DNA of 64,000 bases from Bacteroidales bacterium. Its GTDB lineage: Bacteria > Bacteroidota > Bacteroidia > Bacteroidales > F082. Below, piece by piece: positions 1-9,056 of the stretch; the first letter of the stretch is position 1, and the number at the start of each line of letters is the position of its first letter. The translations under genes and the position numbers were made by a program. The notes under the pieces were generated by a model that saw nothing but the letters and a program-made list of their open reading frames with translations, ran no database searches and was not told where the DNA came from. The stretch spans positions 1 through 64,000 of the forward strand of contig JANQGJ010000039.1 of NCBI GenBank assembly GCA_028277395.1. Reading direction: 5' to 3'.

Positions 1-300
1 CTTTTATGACTTTTATGGTTGCATTAATTAAAACCATATAAGCATTATTAGGCCATATAAGAAAAGAAGGATACCAAAACTTTTACCTTATATGAACTTA
101 TATGACTTTTAGGGTTATATTAATTAAAACCATATAAGCATTATTAGGCCATATAAGAAAAGAAGGATACCAAAATTTTTACCTTATATGAACTTTTATG
201 ACTTTTAGGGTTACACTAATTAAAACCATATAAGCATTATTAGGCCATATAAGAAAAGAAGGATACCAAGCTTTTTATCTTATATGAACTTTTATGGTTT
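1..300. repeat. Three tandem 96-bp repeats (plus partial fourth)
   Basis: Three nearly identical units begin at 1, 97 and 193, and a truncated fourth begins at 289 and runs to about 300. Each unit has CTTWTATGA-like words on its left and two CCATATAAG words on its right, which are roughly reverse complements, so every unit can fold into an imperfect hairpin. The middle block, from TTAATTAAAACC through GGATACCAA, is the best conserved. The array may continue upstream of the window. It lies about 155 bp before the ornithine carbamoyltransferase gene and encodes no convincing protein. Function is unknown. Confidence 0.9.
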
Positions 301-374
301 AATAATAATCTTCAATATAAGACATACCACATAACAACCATGAAAGAATGAAAAATGAAGTATGTTTTAAACTA

Positions 375-402
375 TTGCATACCCTAATTTTAATTACTTT
401 TG
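375..402 (+). promoter_or_regulatory. Promoter of argF (Bacteroidota type)
   Basis: TTG at 375-377, a 17-nt spacer and TACTTTTG at 395-402 match the Bacteroidota housekeeping promoter (TTG, 17-23 nt, TAnnTTTG). The predicted transcript starts near 408-410, giving a leader of about 45 nt before the ATG at 456. Confidence 0.5.
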
Positions 403-455
403 CCCAGCATTTTTATTATAGTGCATTAATTATTAACGACTAAAATAATATTGAC

Positions 456-1457
456 ATGGCATTCAACTTAAGAAACAGGAATTTCCTAAAGCTGTTGGAT
501 TTCACTCCACAAGAAATAAAATTTCTACTTGAGCTTTCAGCTGATTTAAAGAAAGCAAAGTATGCAGGAACTGAACAGAAAAGACTGGTTGGTAAAAATA
601 TCGCATTGATATTTGAAAAAGCCTCAACACGCACAAGATGTGCTTTTGAAACTGCTGCTTACGACCAGGGAGCAAAAGTTACATATTTAGGACCAACAGG
701 ATCACAAATTGGTAAAAAGGAATCAATGAAAGATACTGCCCGTGTTCTTGGCCGTATGTATGATGGTATAGAGTACAGAGGGTTTGGTCAACCAATAGTT
801 GAGGAACTGGGTAAATACGCAGGAGTTCCTGTATGGAACGGGCTAACCGATGAATATCATCCAACTCAGATTCTTGCTGATTTCCTTACTATGATGGAGC
901 ATTCAGATAAACCTTTACACCAGGTAAGTTTTGCATATGCAGGTGATGCCAGAAACAATATGGGTAATTCACTTATGGTTGGAGCTGCAAAAATTGGAAT
1001 GGACTTTCGTGCGGTTGCACCAAAACAAATGTGGCCTGATGAAAAACTTGTACAGGAATGTCAGGAAATCGCAAAAGAAACAGGTGCTACAATTACACTA
1101 ACTGAAGATGTAGATGAGGGCGTTAAAGGTGTTGATTTTGTTTACACCGATGTTTGGGTAAGTATGGGTGAAGCTGATGAGGTCTGGATAGAAAGAATTA
1201 AAATGATGCTTCCTTATCAGGTGAATGCAGAAATGATGAAAAAAACCGGAAATCCTAAAGTTAAATTCTTACACTGTTTACCAGCATTCCATAACCGTGA
1301 AACAACAATTGGTGAAGAAATATACCAGAAGTTTGGTGTAGAGGCCATGGAAGTTACTGATGAAGTATTTGAATCTCCTGCATCAGTTGTATTTGATGAA
1401 GCAGAAAATCGTCTGCACACCATAAAAGCTGTTATGGTTGCAACTTTAGGTTCATAA
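456..1457 (+). CDS. argF: Ornithine carbamoyltransferase
   Basis: Transfers the carbamoyl group of carbamoyl phosphate to ornithine to give citrulline in cytoplasmic arginine synthesis. The 333-residue length is typical. The carbamoyl-phosphate motif STRTR is at residues 57-61, HPTQ lies near 136-139, the SMG ornithine-loop motif near 235 and the HCLP cysteine motif near 273-276. The ATG at 456 places the N-terminus as in homologues. It follows the 96-bp repeat array and has its own likely promoter and a downstream hairpin, so it is probably transcribed alone. Family members also work in the catabolic direction (arcB); no arginine deiminase gene is nearby, so the biosynthetic role is preferred. 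Confidence 0.95.
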   Translation: MAFNLRNRNFLKLLDFTPQEIKFLLELSADLKKAKYAGTEQKRLVGKNIALIFEKASTRTRCAFETAAYDQGAKVTYLGPTGSQIGKKESMKDTARVLGRMYDGIEYRGFGQPIVEELGKYAGVPVWNGLTDEYHPTQILADFLTMMEHSDKPLHQVSFAYAGDARNNMGNSLMVGAAKIGMDFRAVAPKQMWPDEKLVQECQEIAKETGATITLTEDVDEGVKGVDFVYTDVWVSMGEADEVWIERIKMMLPYQVNAEMMKKTGNPKVKFLHCLPAFHNRETTIGEEIYQKFGVEAMEVTDEVFESPASVVFDEAENRLHTIKAVMVATLGS

Positions 1458-1488
1458 AAAATTGTACTTTCGAAAGAATATAACATAT

Positions 1489-1524
1489 AATCCCCCGATG
1501 TTGAATTAAAAATAAAGGGGGATT
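1489..1524 (+). terminator. Hairpin terminator after argF
   Basis: A perfect 8-bp inverted repeat, AATCCCCC (1489-1496) and GGGGGATT (1517-1524), encloses a 20-nt loop 31 bp after the argF stop. The T-run after it is weak, so this is a probable rather than a textbook terminator. Confidence 0.5.
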
Positions 1525-1566
1525 TGCATTTACTTTCAAAATTGTTCTAAAAAATACAGATTAATT

Positions 1567-1776
1567 ATGCAAAAAAAGGAATATGTTTGTCCAAAATGCG
1601 GTAATCGACATTATGATGCTGATGAAATGAGAGCCACTGGCGGAGCTTTCGCAAAAATATTTGATGTTCAGAATAAAAAATTCACCACCATCTCCTGTTC
1701 ACAATGCGGTTACACTGAATTTTATAAAAGAACAACCAGCACTTTTGGTAACGTAGTTGACTTTTTCACTAATTAA
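1567..1776 (+). CDS. Small zinc-ribbon nucleic-acid-binding-like protein (DUF2082-like)
   Basis: A 69-residue protein with two CxxC knuckles, CPKCGN near residue 8 and CSQCG near residue 44, which would hold one structural zinc as in zinc-ribbon proteins. The layout of the whole chain resembles the DUF2082 family, described as putative Zn-ribbon nucleic-acid-binding proteins. The role is not known. It stands between argF and glyS, with 85 bp before glyS, and could be co-transcribed with glyS. There is no signal peptide, so it is expected in the cytoplasm. Confidence 0.8.
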   Translation: MQKKEYVCPKCGNRHYDADEMRATGGAFAKIFDVQNKKFTTISCSQCGYTEFYKRTTSTFGNVVDFFTN

Positions 1777-1861
1777 TAAACAATTTCTGTCATTTCACAC
1801 CGAATCGGTACTATGAAATAGTAAAATTGAATGATCCCGGTTTAAAAACTATTTAAAACAC

Positions 1862-3385
1862 ATGGCTAATAACGAAGATTTACTAAAGAAGATAATTGCA
1901 CACGCAAAAGAGTACGGATTTGTATTCCAATCAAGCGAGATTTACGACGGACTAAGTGCTGTTTATGACTATGCACAAAATGGTTCAGAACTAAAAAAGA
2001 ACATCCGTGATTACTGGTGGAAAGCAATGGTGCAAATGCATGAAAACATTGTTGGGATAGATTCTGCAATCTTTATGCACCCAACTGTATGGAAGGCATC
2101 AGGCCATGTGGATGCATTTAACGACCCAATGATCGACAATAAAGATTCCAAGAAAAGATATCGTGCAGATGTACTTGTTGAAGATCACATTGCTAAAATA
2201 GAAAGCAAAATCAATAAAGAAGTTGCAAAAGCTGCAAAACGTTTTGGTGAATCTTTTGATGAAAAACAATTTAAAGAAACAAACCCAAGAGTACTGGCCA
2301 ATATAAAGAAGATTGAGGATATAAAAAACAGATTGTACCCTGCAATGGATGCAAATGATATGGAATCCATTAAAACTCTGATTGAAGATATTGGTATAGT
2401 TTGTCCGATTTCCGGATCTAAAAACTGGACTGAGGTACGTCAGTTCAACTTAATGTTCTCTACACAGATGGGTTCAACGGCTGAAGGCGCAAGCGAAATA
2501 TTCCTGCGCCCTGAAACAGCCCAGGGTATTTTTGTTAACTATTTGAATGTGCAGAAAACCGGTAGAATGAAAATACCATTTGGTATTGCGCAGACCGGCA
2601 AAGCCTTTAGAAATGAGATAGTTGCCCGCCAGTTTATATTCAGAATGCGTGAATTCGAACAAATGGAGATGCAGTTTTTTGTTCGTCCCGGAGAAGAAAT
2701 GAAATGGTACGAATACTGGAAGGATCAAAGAATGAAATGGCATCAGTCGCTGGGAATCCCTGCCGGGAAATTCCGTTTTCACGATCATGACAAACTTGCA
2801 CATTACGCTAATGCTGCTGCAGATATTGAATTTGAGTTTCCAATGGGATTTAAAGAGCTTGAAGGAATTCATTCAAGAACTGACTTCGACCTTGCAGCTC
2901 ATGAGAAGTATTCAGGTAAGAAACTTCGCTATCATGATCCCGAATTAAATCAAAGCTATGTGCCATATGTTGTTGAGACATCAATTGGTCTTGACAGAAT
3001 GTTTTTAGCAATATTAAGTAATGCCTACACTGAAGAAACCTTTGAGGACGGAAACAGCAGGGTAGTAATGAAAATACCACCAGTGCTTGCACCATATAAA
3101 GTAGCAATATTCCCTCTGACAAAGAAGGATGGTTTACCAGAAAAAGCAAGGGAGATTATGAATGATCTTAAACACGATCATATGTGTTTCTATGAAGAAA
3201 AAGATGCGATTGGTAAACGCTACAGAAGACATGATGCAATAGGAACACCTTATTGTGTAACCATTGATCACCAAACTCTTGAAGATAATACAGTAACGAT
3301 CAGAGAACGTGATAGTATGAATCAGGAAAGAATCGCTATTGAAAGCATTTCAGGTGTTGTAAACGAACGTTTGAAAAACATATAG
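1862..3385 (+). CDS. glyS: Glycyl-tRNA synthetase (class II, single-chain dimeric type)
   Basis: Charges tRNA-Gly with glycine. At 507 residues it is the eukaryote/archaea/Bacteroidota alpha2 type, not the alpha2beta2 GlyQS type. Visible signatures are the N-terminal block around GHVDAFNDP (near residue 80), the class II motif 2 region FRNEIVARQFIFRMREFEQME, here around residues 249-270, the ESTIG-like ETSIGLDRM motif near 372-380 (class II motif 3) and a C-terminal anticodon-binding domain starting near KVAIFPL. The ATG at 1862 fits the family N-terminus. It converges with pth, whose stop lies 50 bp downstream. Confidence 0.96.
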   Translation: MANNEDLLKKIIAHAKEYGFVFQSSEIYDGLSAVYDYAQNGSELKKNIRDYWWKAMVQMHENIVGIDSAIFMHPTVWKASGHVDAFNDPMIDNKDSKKRYRADVLVEDHIAKIESKINKEVAKAAKRFGESFDEKQFKETNPRVLANIKKIEDIKNRLYPAMDANDMESIKTLIEDIGIVCPISGSKNWTEVRQFNLMFSTQMGSTAEGASEIFLRPETAQGIFVNYLNVQKTGRMKIPFGIAQTGKAFRNEIVARQFIFRMREFEQMEMQFFVRPGEEMKWYEYWKDQRMKWHQSLGIPAGKFRFHDHDKLAHYANAAADIEFEFPMGFKELEGIHSRTDFDLAAHEKYSGKKLRYHDPELNQSYVPYVVETSIGLDRMFLAILSNAYTEETFEDGNSRVVMKIPPVLAPYKVAIFPLTKKDGLPEKAREIMNDLKHDHMCFYEEKDAIGKRYRRHDAIGTPYCVTIDHQTLEDNTVTIRERDSMNQERIAIESISGVVNERLKNI

Positions 3386-3435
3386 CCGTTTTCGCGGATT
3401 TTTTATCGTTTAGGTTTGGGTATTAATTATGTGGG

Positions 3436-3999
3436 CTATTTATTATTAAAGGCAGTCATTGTTAAGTTAACACCTACTGAAACAAAGCTTAGCACCATAT
3501 CAGTAGCTATATCTATTCTTGGGACCATTAGTTTCTCCTCAGATCGAGTCCATTGGCCCAGCACATAATCAGCCTGTCGGCCTCTGGGAAAATCGCTTCC
3601 AATACCGATTCTTAATCTTGAAAACACGTTTGTTCCAAGCTTATAGATTATATCAGTAAGACCATTATGACCCGCGTCACCACCTTTTGCTTTCATTCTC
3701 AATGTTCCTGTGGGTAAAGCTATATCATCCAATATTACAAGAAGTCGTTCCACAGGTATTTTTTCCTTTTCCAGCCAGTATTTAACTGCTTTGCCGCTTA
3801 AATTCATAAATGTCGTAGGCTTAATTATAACAAGTGTACGTCCCCGGTATTTTACTCTTGATACTAACGAGAGTTTCTCTATTTCAGTTTGTCCTTTTAA
3901 CTGGTAAATTAATGAATCAGCTACCAGGAAACCAATATTGTGCCTGGTATTTTCATATTCTCTTCCAATATTTCCTAAGCCTACAATCAGGTACTTCAT
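3436..3999 (-). CDS. pth: Peptidyl-tRNA hydrolase
   Basis: Releases tRNA from peptidyl-tRNA that drops off ribosomes. The 187-residue length is normal for bacterial Pth. The catalytic residues sit as expected: N10 in VGLGNIG, H20 in TRHNIGF, the aspartate of LDDIALP near residue 92 and the GGDAGHNGL segment near 110-118. It is the last gene of the leftward set prs-rplY-pth, an order common in Bacteroidota. A hairpin between rplY and pth suggests that part of the transcription ends before pth. Confidence 0.95.
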   Translation of the reverse strand: MKYLIVGLGNIGREYENTRHNIGFLVADSLIYQLKGQTEIEKLSLVSRVKYRGRTLVIIKPTTFMNLSGKAVKYWLEKEKIPVERLLVILDDIALPTGTLRMKAKGGDAGHNGLTDIIYKLGTNVFSRLRIGIGSDFPRGRQADYVLGQWTRSEEKLMVPRIDIATDMVLSFVSVGVNLTMTAFNNK

Positions 4000-4038
4000 T
4001 TAAATAGTGAAATTGTATTAATACATTGGATAAAAATA

Positions 4039-4071
4039 AAGGGATAAAGGTAATTATTCCCCTTATCCCTT
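4039..4071 (-). terminator. Terminator or attenuator between rplY and pth
   Basis: AAGGGATAAAGG (4039-4050) pairs with CCTTATCCCTT (4061-4071) with a single bulge. Read on the minus strand it follows the rplY stop by about 24 nt and is followed by a T-rich stretch, so it probably ends or reduces transcription into pth. Confidence 0.6.
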
Positions 4072-4094
4072 CAAATATAAAATAAAATATTTCT

Positions 4095-4709
4095 CTATTC
4101 TTCAGCTGGAGCTGCTTCTCCTTCTTCCTCTTCATCTTCTTCTTCACCTTCTTCATCTTCAGTAACGTTACGTGAAGTTTTAACACGTACAATAACTGAA
4201 TTTGGAGGATCAAGAGTTACCAGGTTGTCATATTGAACATCTTTAATTTTGATAGATGATCCAATAACAAGATTTGAGATATCAACCTCAACATTCTCAG
4301 GGAAGTTTTCAGCTAAACCTCTGAGTCTGATTTTATGCATCTTCTTAATCATCTGACCACCAGCCAGTACTCCCGTAGATACACCTTTAAATATTACAGG
4401 AATACCGATAGTAATATCCTTTCCTGGTACCAACTCAAGAAAATCTGCATGCAATACCCTGTCTGTTACAGGATGATACTGCACATCCTGCAGAATAGTT
4501 TGATATTCTTTACCGTCAATATCAATTGAAATCAAAAATACTTCAGGTGAGAAAATAATTTTATCAAACTTAATTTCGTTGGTTACAAAGTGAATTTGCT
4601 TTTCACCTCCGTAAATAACACCAGGAATATTACCTTCTCTTCGGTGTTTTTTAGCATCTTTTTTCCCTACGTTCTCTCTCAGAGAACCGCTCAATGATAC
4701 TTTTTTCAT
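4095..4709 (-). CDS. rplY: 50S ribosomal protein L25/general stress protein Ctc
   Basis: Binds 5S rRNA on the large ribosomal subunit. The 204-residue protein is the long Ctc form: an N-terminal L25 domain (about residues 1-95, with the RREGNIPGVIYG segment near 23-34), a C-terminal TL5/Ctc beta domain (about 100-180) and a very acidic tail of Glu/Asp from about 178 to the end. That tail is common in Bacteroidota. The gene sits 37 bp downstream of prs on the same strand, the usual neighbour. Confidence 0.95.
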   Translation of the reverse strand: MKKVSLSGSLRENVGKKDAKKHRREGNIPGVIYGGEKQIHFVTNEIKFDKIIFSPEVFLISIDIDGKEYQTILQDVQYHPVTDRVLHADFLELVPGKDITIGIPVIFKGVSTGVLAGGQMIKKMHKIRLRGLAENFPENVEVDISNLVIGSSIKIKDVQYDNLVTLDPPNSVIVRVKTSRNVTEDEEGEEEDEEEEGEAAPAEE

Positions 4710-4746
4710 TTTTAAATTATTTAATTATAAATATAATAGTTTATAG

Positions 4747-5691
4747 CTATTTCTGATTTATGTCGAAAAGTGAACTAATAGACTCGAAATTCTGAACACG
4801 GTGTATAACTTCGGCAAGAAGATCAGCAGTACTCAAAACTTTAATCTTATCAAGGTCCTGTTTTAGAGGTACAGTATCTGTTACAACAACCTCGTCAAAT
4901 TTCGATTTGCTCAACCTTTCGTAAGCACTTCCAGAAAATATGGGATGAGTACAGAATGCTCTTACCGAGTTAGCACCTTTACTGATAATCAAATCGGCAG
5001 CTTTTGTTATTGTTCCGGCTGTGTCAATAATATCATCAACAAGAATAACATCTTTACCTACCACATCACCAATTAGCTCCATCTGTTCTACAACATTTGG
5101 TTTTGCTCTTTGTTTGTAGCAAATTACAAATCCGGTGTTTAATGCTTTGGCATAAGTAGCAGCACGTCTTGTACCACCTGTATCAGGTGAGGCCATTACC
5201 AGGTTAGGTAAATTAAGACCCCTGATATAATCCATAAATATATTCGAAGCATACAGATTATCAACAGGAACATCAAAGAATCCCTGAATCTGGTCAGCAT
5301 GTAAATCAATAGTAATTACCCTGTTAACGCCTGCCGAAATAAGTAAGTTAGCAATAAGTTTGGAAGCAATAGATACTCTTGGTTTGTCTTTTCTGTCCTG
5401 ACGGGCATAACCAAAATAAGGGATAACTGCAATAATTTTTCTGGCAGAGGCGCGTTTGGCTGCATCAACCATCATAAGCAATTCCAGCAGATTGTCACTT
5501 GGAGGAAAGGTTGACTGAATAATAAAAACATCTCTTCCCCTGATGTTCTCTTCATATGAGGTTTGAAGCTCTCCGTCTGAAAAGTTAGTAACAATCGACT
5601 TTCCAAGTTCTAGACCATAGCTTTCTGCAATTTTTTCAGAAAGATATCGGGTTTTGCGTCCGGTAAAAATACTTACTTTTGGATCTGACAT
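4747..5691 (-). CDS. prs: Ribose-phosphate pyrophosphokinase (PRPP synthase)
   Basis: Makes phosphoribosyl pyrophosphate from ribose 5-phosphate and ATP for nucleotide, histidine and tryptophan synthesis. The 314-residue length is typical. The ATP loop, PYFGYARQDRK, is near residues 93-103; the flexible-loop and metal region, DLHADQIQGFF, is near 131-141; and the PRPP-binding motif, VDDIIDTAGT, is near 220-229. It leads the leftward set prs-rplY-pth. A TACTTTTG box followed by GCA lies just upstream on the minus strand. Confidence 0.97.
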   Translation of the reverse strand: MSDPKVSIFTGRKTRYLSEKIAESYGLELGKSIVTNFSDGELQTSYEENIRGRDVFIIQSTFPPSDNLLELLMMVDAAKRASARKIIAVIPYFGYARQDRKDKPRVSIASKLIANLLISAGVNRVITIDLHADQIQGFFDVPVDNLYASNIFMDYIRGLNLPNLVMASPDTGGTRRAATYAKALNTGFVICYKQRAKPNVVEQMELIGDVVGKDVILVDDIIDTAGTITKAADLIISKGANSVRAFCTHPIFSGSAYERLSKSKFDEVVVTDTVPLKQDLDKIKVLSTADLLAEVIHRVQNFESISSLFDINQK

Positions 5692-5724
5692 TTATCTGGT
5701 ATATCTATTTTTGAAAAATCGGTG

Positions 5725-5732
5725 CAAAAGTA
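5725..5732 (-). promoter_or_regulatory. Probable -7 box of the prs promoter
   Basis: On the minus strand the sequence TACTTTTG followed by GCA matches the Bacteroidota -7 element TAnnTTTG. It lies 34-41 nt before the prs ATG. I do not see a clear TTG at -33, so the call rests on one element and its position. Confidence 0.4.
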
Positions 5733-5917
5733 CTATTTATTTCTATATTACTGACATATCATTGGCATTTGATCGTTCAAATCATAATTTACCGATTATT
5801 GGAAACACCTTATGGTAATAAAATGATTGTCAAATAATTATATTTTTTGGTTATTTGGAAGCAAAAATATCGGCTTAACTTAGCAATTCATAGTGATAAT
5901 TATTAAAATCATTCAGC

Positions 5918-7594
5918 TTGTTAAAAATTGAAAATCTAAGCATAGAATTTAATTCAGGACACCGGATTGTTAAGGCTGTTAGTGATATCAACCTGTTGGT
6001 TAAAAAAGGTAGTTCGCTGGGAATTGTTGGAGAGTCAGGCTCAGGAAAATCAATTACTGCTTTGGCAATTATGCAATTGTTACCGGCCCAGGCAAAAACC
6101 ACATCAGGCAAAATACTGTTTGACAGAACTGAATTAACAGTATTGTCGTCAAAGGAAATGCAAAAATTCAGGGGCAACAGGATATCCATGATATTTCAGG
6201 AACCTATGACCGCATTGAATCCGGTTATGAAATGCGGAAAACAAGTTGTTGAAACTATAATGTTGCACCAGAAAACAGGTAAAAAAGAAGCACAGGAACA
6301 GGTAATAGAATTGTTTAAGAAAGTAAATCTGCCACGCCCTGAAACTATATTCAGAAGCTATCCCCACCAATTGTCAGGTGGACAAAAGCAGAGGATAATG
6401 ATTGCTATGGCAATTGCAAACAAACCAGATCTTTTAATTGCTGATGAACCAACAACCGCATTGGATGTAACCGTTCAAAAAGAGATAATTTCGTTGTTGA
6501 ACAACCTCAGACAGGAATATGGCATGGGACTTATCTTTATCAGCCATGATCTTGGAGTTATAAACCAGGTTGCTGAAAATGTAGCAGTAATGTATAAGGG
6601 TGAAATAGTTGAATACAATACAACAAAAAAAATATTTACTAATCCAGAACATCCTTATACCAAAGGATTACTGGCCTGCCGACCACCCGTTAACAAGCGT
6701 ATTGAACGATTACCAATCATTGAAGATTATTTATCTGGTAATTATAATATAACAGGCAAAGAGATACCTTTATCTGTCAGGTCAGACAATTATAAAAACA
6801 CCCTCAACAGGGAACCTATGCTGGATGTGGCTGGAATAACGAAAAAATACAGCATTTCGAAAAATATACTTGGTAAAACTACGGAATGGTTAATGGCATT
6901 GAATAATGTTAGCTTTAAAGTATATCCAGGAGAAACCCTTGGTCTTGTTGGGGAGTCAGGATGTGGTAAAACAACACTGGGAAGAAGCATAATGCGGCTT
7001 ATCGAACCGGATAGCGGGTCGGTGTACTATAACGAAACTGATTTATTAAGGTTAAAGCCGCGTCAGATGACCACACAACGCAAAAACATCAATATTGTAT
7101 TTCAGGATCCATATTCATCATTAAACCCGAGGATAACCATTGGCAATGCAATTGTTGAACCCATGAAAGTCCATAACCTTTATAAGTCGGCAAAAACCCG
7201 CAAAGAAAGAGCCTTATATTTACTTGAAAAAGCAGGTCTTGGAAAAGAACAATATAACAGGTATCCTCATGAATTTTCGGGTGGACAAAGACAACGGATA
7301 GTTATTGCAAGGACACTGGCATTAAATCCAAAATTCATAATTTGCGATGAAGCTGTATCTGCACTGGATGTATCTGTTCAGGCAAAAGTATTGAACCTGC
7401 TAAATGATCTTAAAAAAGAGTTTGGTTTTACATACATATTTATTTCCCACGACCTTAGTGTAGTAAAGTTTATGAGCGACAGAATAGCTGTGATGAAAGA
7501 CGGAAAGATTGTTGAAATTGGTAATGCTGATGAAATTTACAACAACCCTCAATCAGAATACACTAAAAAACTGATTGATGCAGTTCCGGTATAG
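5918..7594 (+). CDS. Oligo/dipeptide ABC transporter ATPase, fused DppD-DppF type
   Basis: A 558-residue protein with two complete ABC ATPase halves. Half 1 has GESGSGKS near residue 39, an LSGGQKQR signature near 155 and LIADEPT Walker B; an oligopeptide-transporter C-terminal segment follows near 245-290. Half 2 has GESGCGKTT near 346, FSGGQRQR and [10 protein letters not shown]. This is the YejF-like arrangement that powers peptide or nickel import. No permease or binding protein is adjacent, so the partners must be elsewhere. The start is TTG at 5918: the only in-frame codons between it and an upstream stop at 5897 are not starts, and MLKIENLS is a normal family N-terminus. Confidence 0.93.
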   Translation: MLKIENLSIEFNSGHRIVKAVSDINLLVKKGSSLGIVGESGSGKSITALAIMQLLPAQAKTTSGKILFDRTELTVLSSKEMQKFRGNRISMIFQEPMTALNPVMKCGKQVVETIMLHQKTGKKEAQEQVIELFKKVNLPRPETIFRSYPHQLSGGQKQRIMIAMAIANKPDLLIADEPTTALDVTVQKEIISLLNNLRQEYGMGLIFISHDLGVINQVAENVAVMYKGEIVEYNTTKKIFTNPEHPYTKGLLACRPPVNKRIERLPIIEDYLSGNYNITGKEIPLSVRSDNYKNTLNREPMLDVAGITKKYSISKNILGKTTEWLMALNNVSFKVYPGETLGLVGESGCGKTTLGRSIMRLIEPDSGSVYYNETDLLRLKPRQMTTQRKNINIVFQDPYSSLNPRITIGNAIVEPMKVHNLYKSAKTRKERALYLLEKAGLGKEQYNRYPHEFSGGQRQRIVIARTLALNPKFIICDEAVSALDVSVQAKVLNLLNDLKKEFGFTYIFISHDLSVVKFMSDRIAVMKDGKIVEIGNADEIYNNPQSEYTKKLIDAVPV

Positions 7595-7670
7595 TATAAA
7601 CAATTTGTACGTTTGAAGAAAGTTACATGTTTACCTTTAAAGCTCCTGATCCTCTGCCAAATATAGTGAA

Positions 7671-7714
7671 AACCAAAACGGGGCTTAATTGAAAGCTTAC
7701 CCCGTCCCGGTTTT
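7671..7714. terminator. Hairpin between the ABC gene and the pseudogene
   Basis: CGGGG (7679-7683) pairs with CCCCG (7700-7704), flanked by AAACC-like and GGTTTT arms, in the gap between two convergently oriented units. It could end transcription from either side. Confidence 0.4.
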
Positions 7715-7719
7715 GCAAA

Positions 7720-8300
7720 CTATCGGACAATGATCATCTTCTCTGTATTTGCCTGTTGGCCGTTAATATTCATTGTATAGAAATACATTCCTGGTGGTAA
7801 ATCAGTAACATCTAATTCAACAAGTCAATTGCAGCCAGGGTTAAATCTGTAGTGAAAGTATTGTTTTCCACTGTAGCAATGAAATCCACACCTTTTTCCT
7901 GGTTCTCAAGGAATAACCATGTATCATTAAATTGTGTATTATTAATGGAAATATCTCCCCGATGCGAGTACGCTATATTACAATCCGTGAACACCGAGTT
8001 ATCAATTGTGAGCCTTTCCCCGGAATTATAAAACAAACATCATTACAATCAATAACAGTATCCCATGTATCTCCATAATTACTCGATCTCATTGTAACAC
8101 CATATCCCAATGCTCATGTATTGTTGTATTTATCAAATTTTATGTTTCGAAATCTCTCCATGTATTGTAAACTTACTCAAAAATTAATCCTTGGTCTGTA
8201 GATCTGGAAATGCCTGTCAAAGATGCAATAAATATATCACCATTGGATTTATGCCTTATTCTCAATACTTCACTTTTGTGGTGTGATTTTTTATCTACTA
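7720..8300 (-). pseudogene. Decayed T9SS-exported protein (Asp-box, beta-helix and sorting-domain fragments)
   Basis: Read on the minus strand, four pieces of coding sequence lie in order but in different frames. An Asp-box repeat piece ending SRSTDQG with a stop near 8173 comes first. A second piece near 8107-8030 contains SSNYGDTWD, another Asp-box. A piece at 8036-7812 alternates short hydrophobic strands and turns (TIDNSVFTDCN, ISINNTQFND) like a parallel beta-helix. The last piece, 7821-7720, reads DLPPGMYFYTMNINGQ and ends in KMIIVR, the hallmark of a T9SS type A sorting domain. No single frame joins them, so this is a degraded exported protein, possibly with internal deletions. Confidence 0.7.
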
Positions 8301-8328
8301 TTTCAAAACTGACAAAGCAGGCAACAAA

Positions 8329-8358
8329 AAACTCCGGGCCCATTCGAACCCGGAGTTT
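8329..8358 (-). terminator. Strong intrinsic terminator of the small lipoprotein gene
   Basis: A perfect 10-bp stem, AAACTCCGGG (8329-8338) with CCCGGAGTTT (8349-8358), and a 10-nt loop. On the minus strand the stem is followed by a T-run, and it lies 26 nt after the stop of the lipoprotein gene. Confidence 0.85.
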
Positions 8359-8383
8359 ATCTCTCAAAAATTTTCTGATCTTA

Positions 8384-8659
8384 TTAATCGCAGCTCATGC
8401 CATCAATTATTGCCTGATAAGTAGTTTTGTCCTCATCACTTATTGCATCACAACCATTGAAATAATTTGTAATAGCTGTTTTGTAAGCATTACAATTATC
8501 TGAACTTGGATTTGATGTATAAGCAGTGGCAGCAGCAGATACTTTGTTCACTAAATCCAGACAATTGTCAACAGGATCATCATCCTTTTTACAAGATCCG
8601 AAAGCTAAAATTGCTGAAACTACGATTACAGATGTGGTAATGGATAAAAATTTTTTCAT
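8384..8659 (-). CDS. Small lipoprotein of unknown function
   Basis: A 91-residue protein. MKKFLSITTSVIVVSAILAF is a signal peptide followed by the lipobox GSC (cysteine near residue 22) and an acidic KKDDD stretch, so it should be lipidated. The mature part holds several cysteines (NCLDLV, DNCNAY, NGCDAI, MSCD), perhaps forming disulfides in the periplasm. I do not recognise the family. The reading frame is open further upstream to 8773, but the ATG at 8659 gives the signal peptide and sits just after a promoter-like box, so it is the start. It has its own strong terminator. Confidence 0.75.
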   Translation of the reverse strand: MKKFLSITTSVIVVSAILAFGSCKKDDDPVDNCLDLVNKVSAAATAYTSNPSSDNCNAYKTAITNYFNGCDAISDEDKTTYQAIIDGMSCD

Positions 8660-8689
8660 TTGGTATTTATTTAAGTTTACAATGTGACA

Positions 8690-8697
8690 CAAAGTTA
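8690..8697 (-). promoter_or_regulatory. Probable -7 box of the lipoprotein promoter
   Basis: On the minus strand TAACTTTG exactly matches TAnnTTTG, about 30 nt before the ATG at 8659. It also rules out the longer upstream reading frame. A weak GTTAC lies near -33. Confidence 0.5.
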
Positions 8698-8969
8698 ATA
8701 AAAACAAGAGGTCTGTAACATATCCTTCTGATTTAGAATAGATACAAATAACTTCCCAATAATGTACTATCACATTTTATTTTACGGACATCTACAACGT
8801 TTGTGTAATTATTAATGAATTTAACTCCGCATTCGTATCTTACTGATAATGTGAGTTTTTATTGCCCATTAAATATTATCTCCTGCAAACTGTTCATTAT
8901 TTACCTTTATAAATACCTGTGAAGTCCAACAATTTTACGTTGTCTGCCACCTGCTGACAAAATTGTTGC

Positions 8970-9003
8970 TAATTTTGCTGAATACAAAGTGCTTAATGCA
9001 CTT
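8970..9003 (+). promoter_or_regulatory. Possible pgk promoter box and leader hairpin
   Basis: TAATTTTG at 8970-8977 matches the -7 consensus. It is followed by AAGTGC-TTAAT-GCACTT (8987-9003), a 6-bp inverted repeat in what would be the pgk leader. No clear -33 element is visible. The rest of 8774-9056 holds nothing I can identify. Confidence 0.3.
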
Positions 9004-9056
9004 ATGTATGTTTCAGTAACAATTTGTAATTGCTTCATTAACTAATCATTAAACAA

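Noticed and set aside
1..300. CRISPR array
   Set aside because: The repeats are direct, contiguous 96-bp units with no unique spacers between short repeats, and no cas gene is in the window.
8329..8358. tRNA-like TTCGAA loop in GGCCCATTCGAACCC
   Set aside because: The surrounding sequence forms a simple 10-bp hairpin with a T-run on the minus strand, not a cloverleaf.
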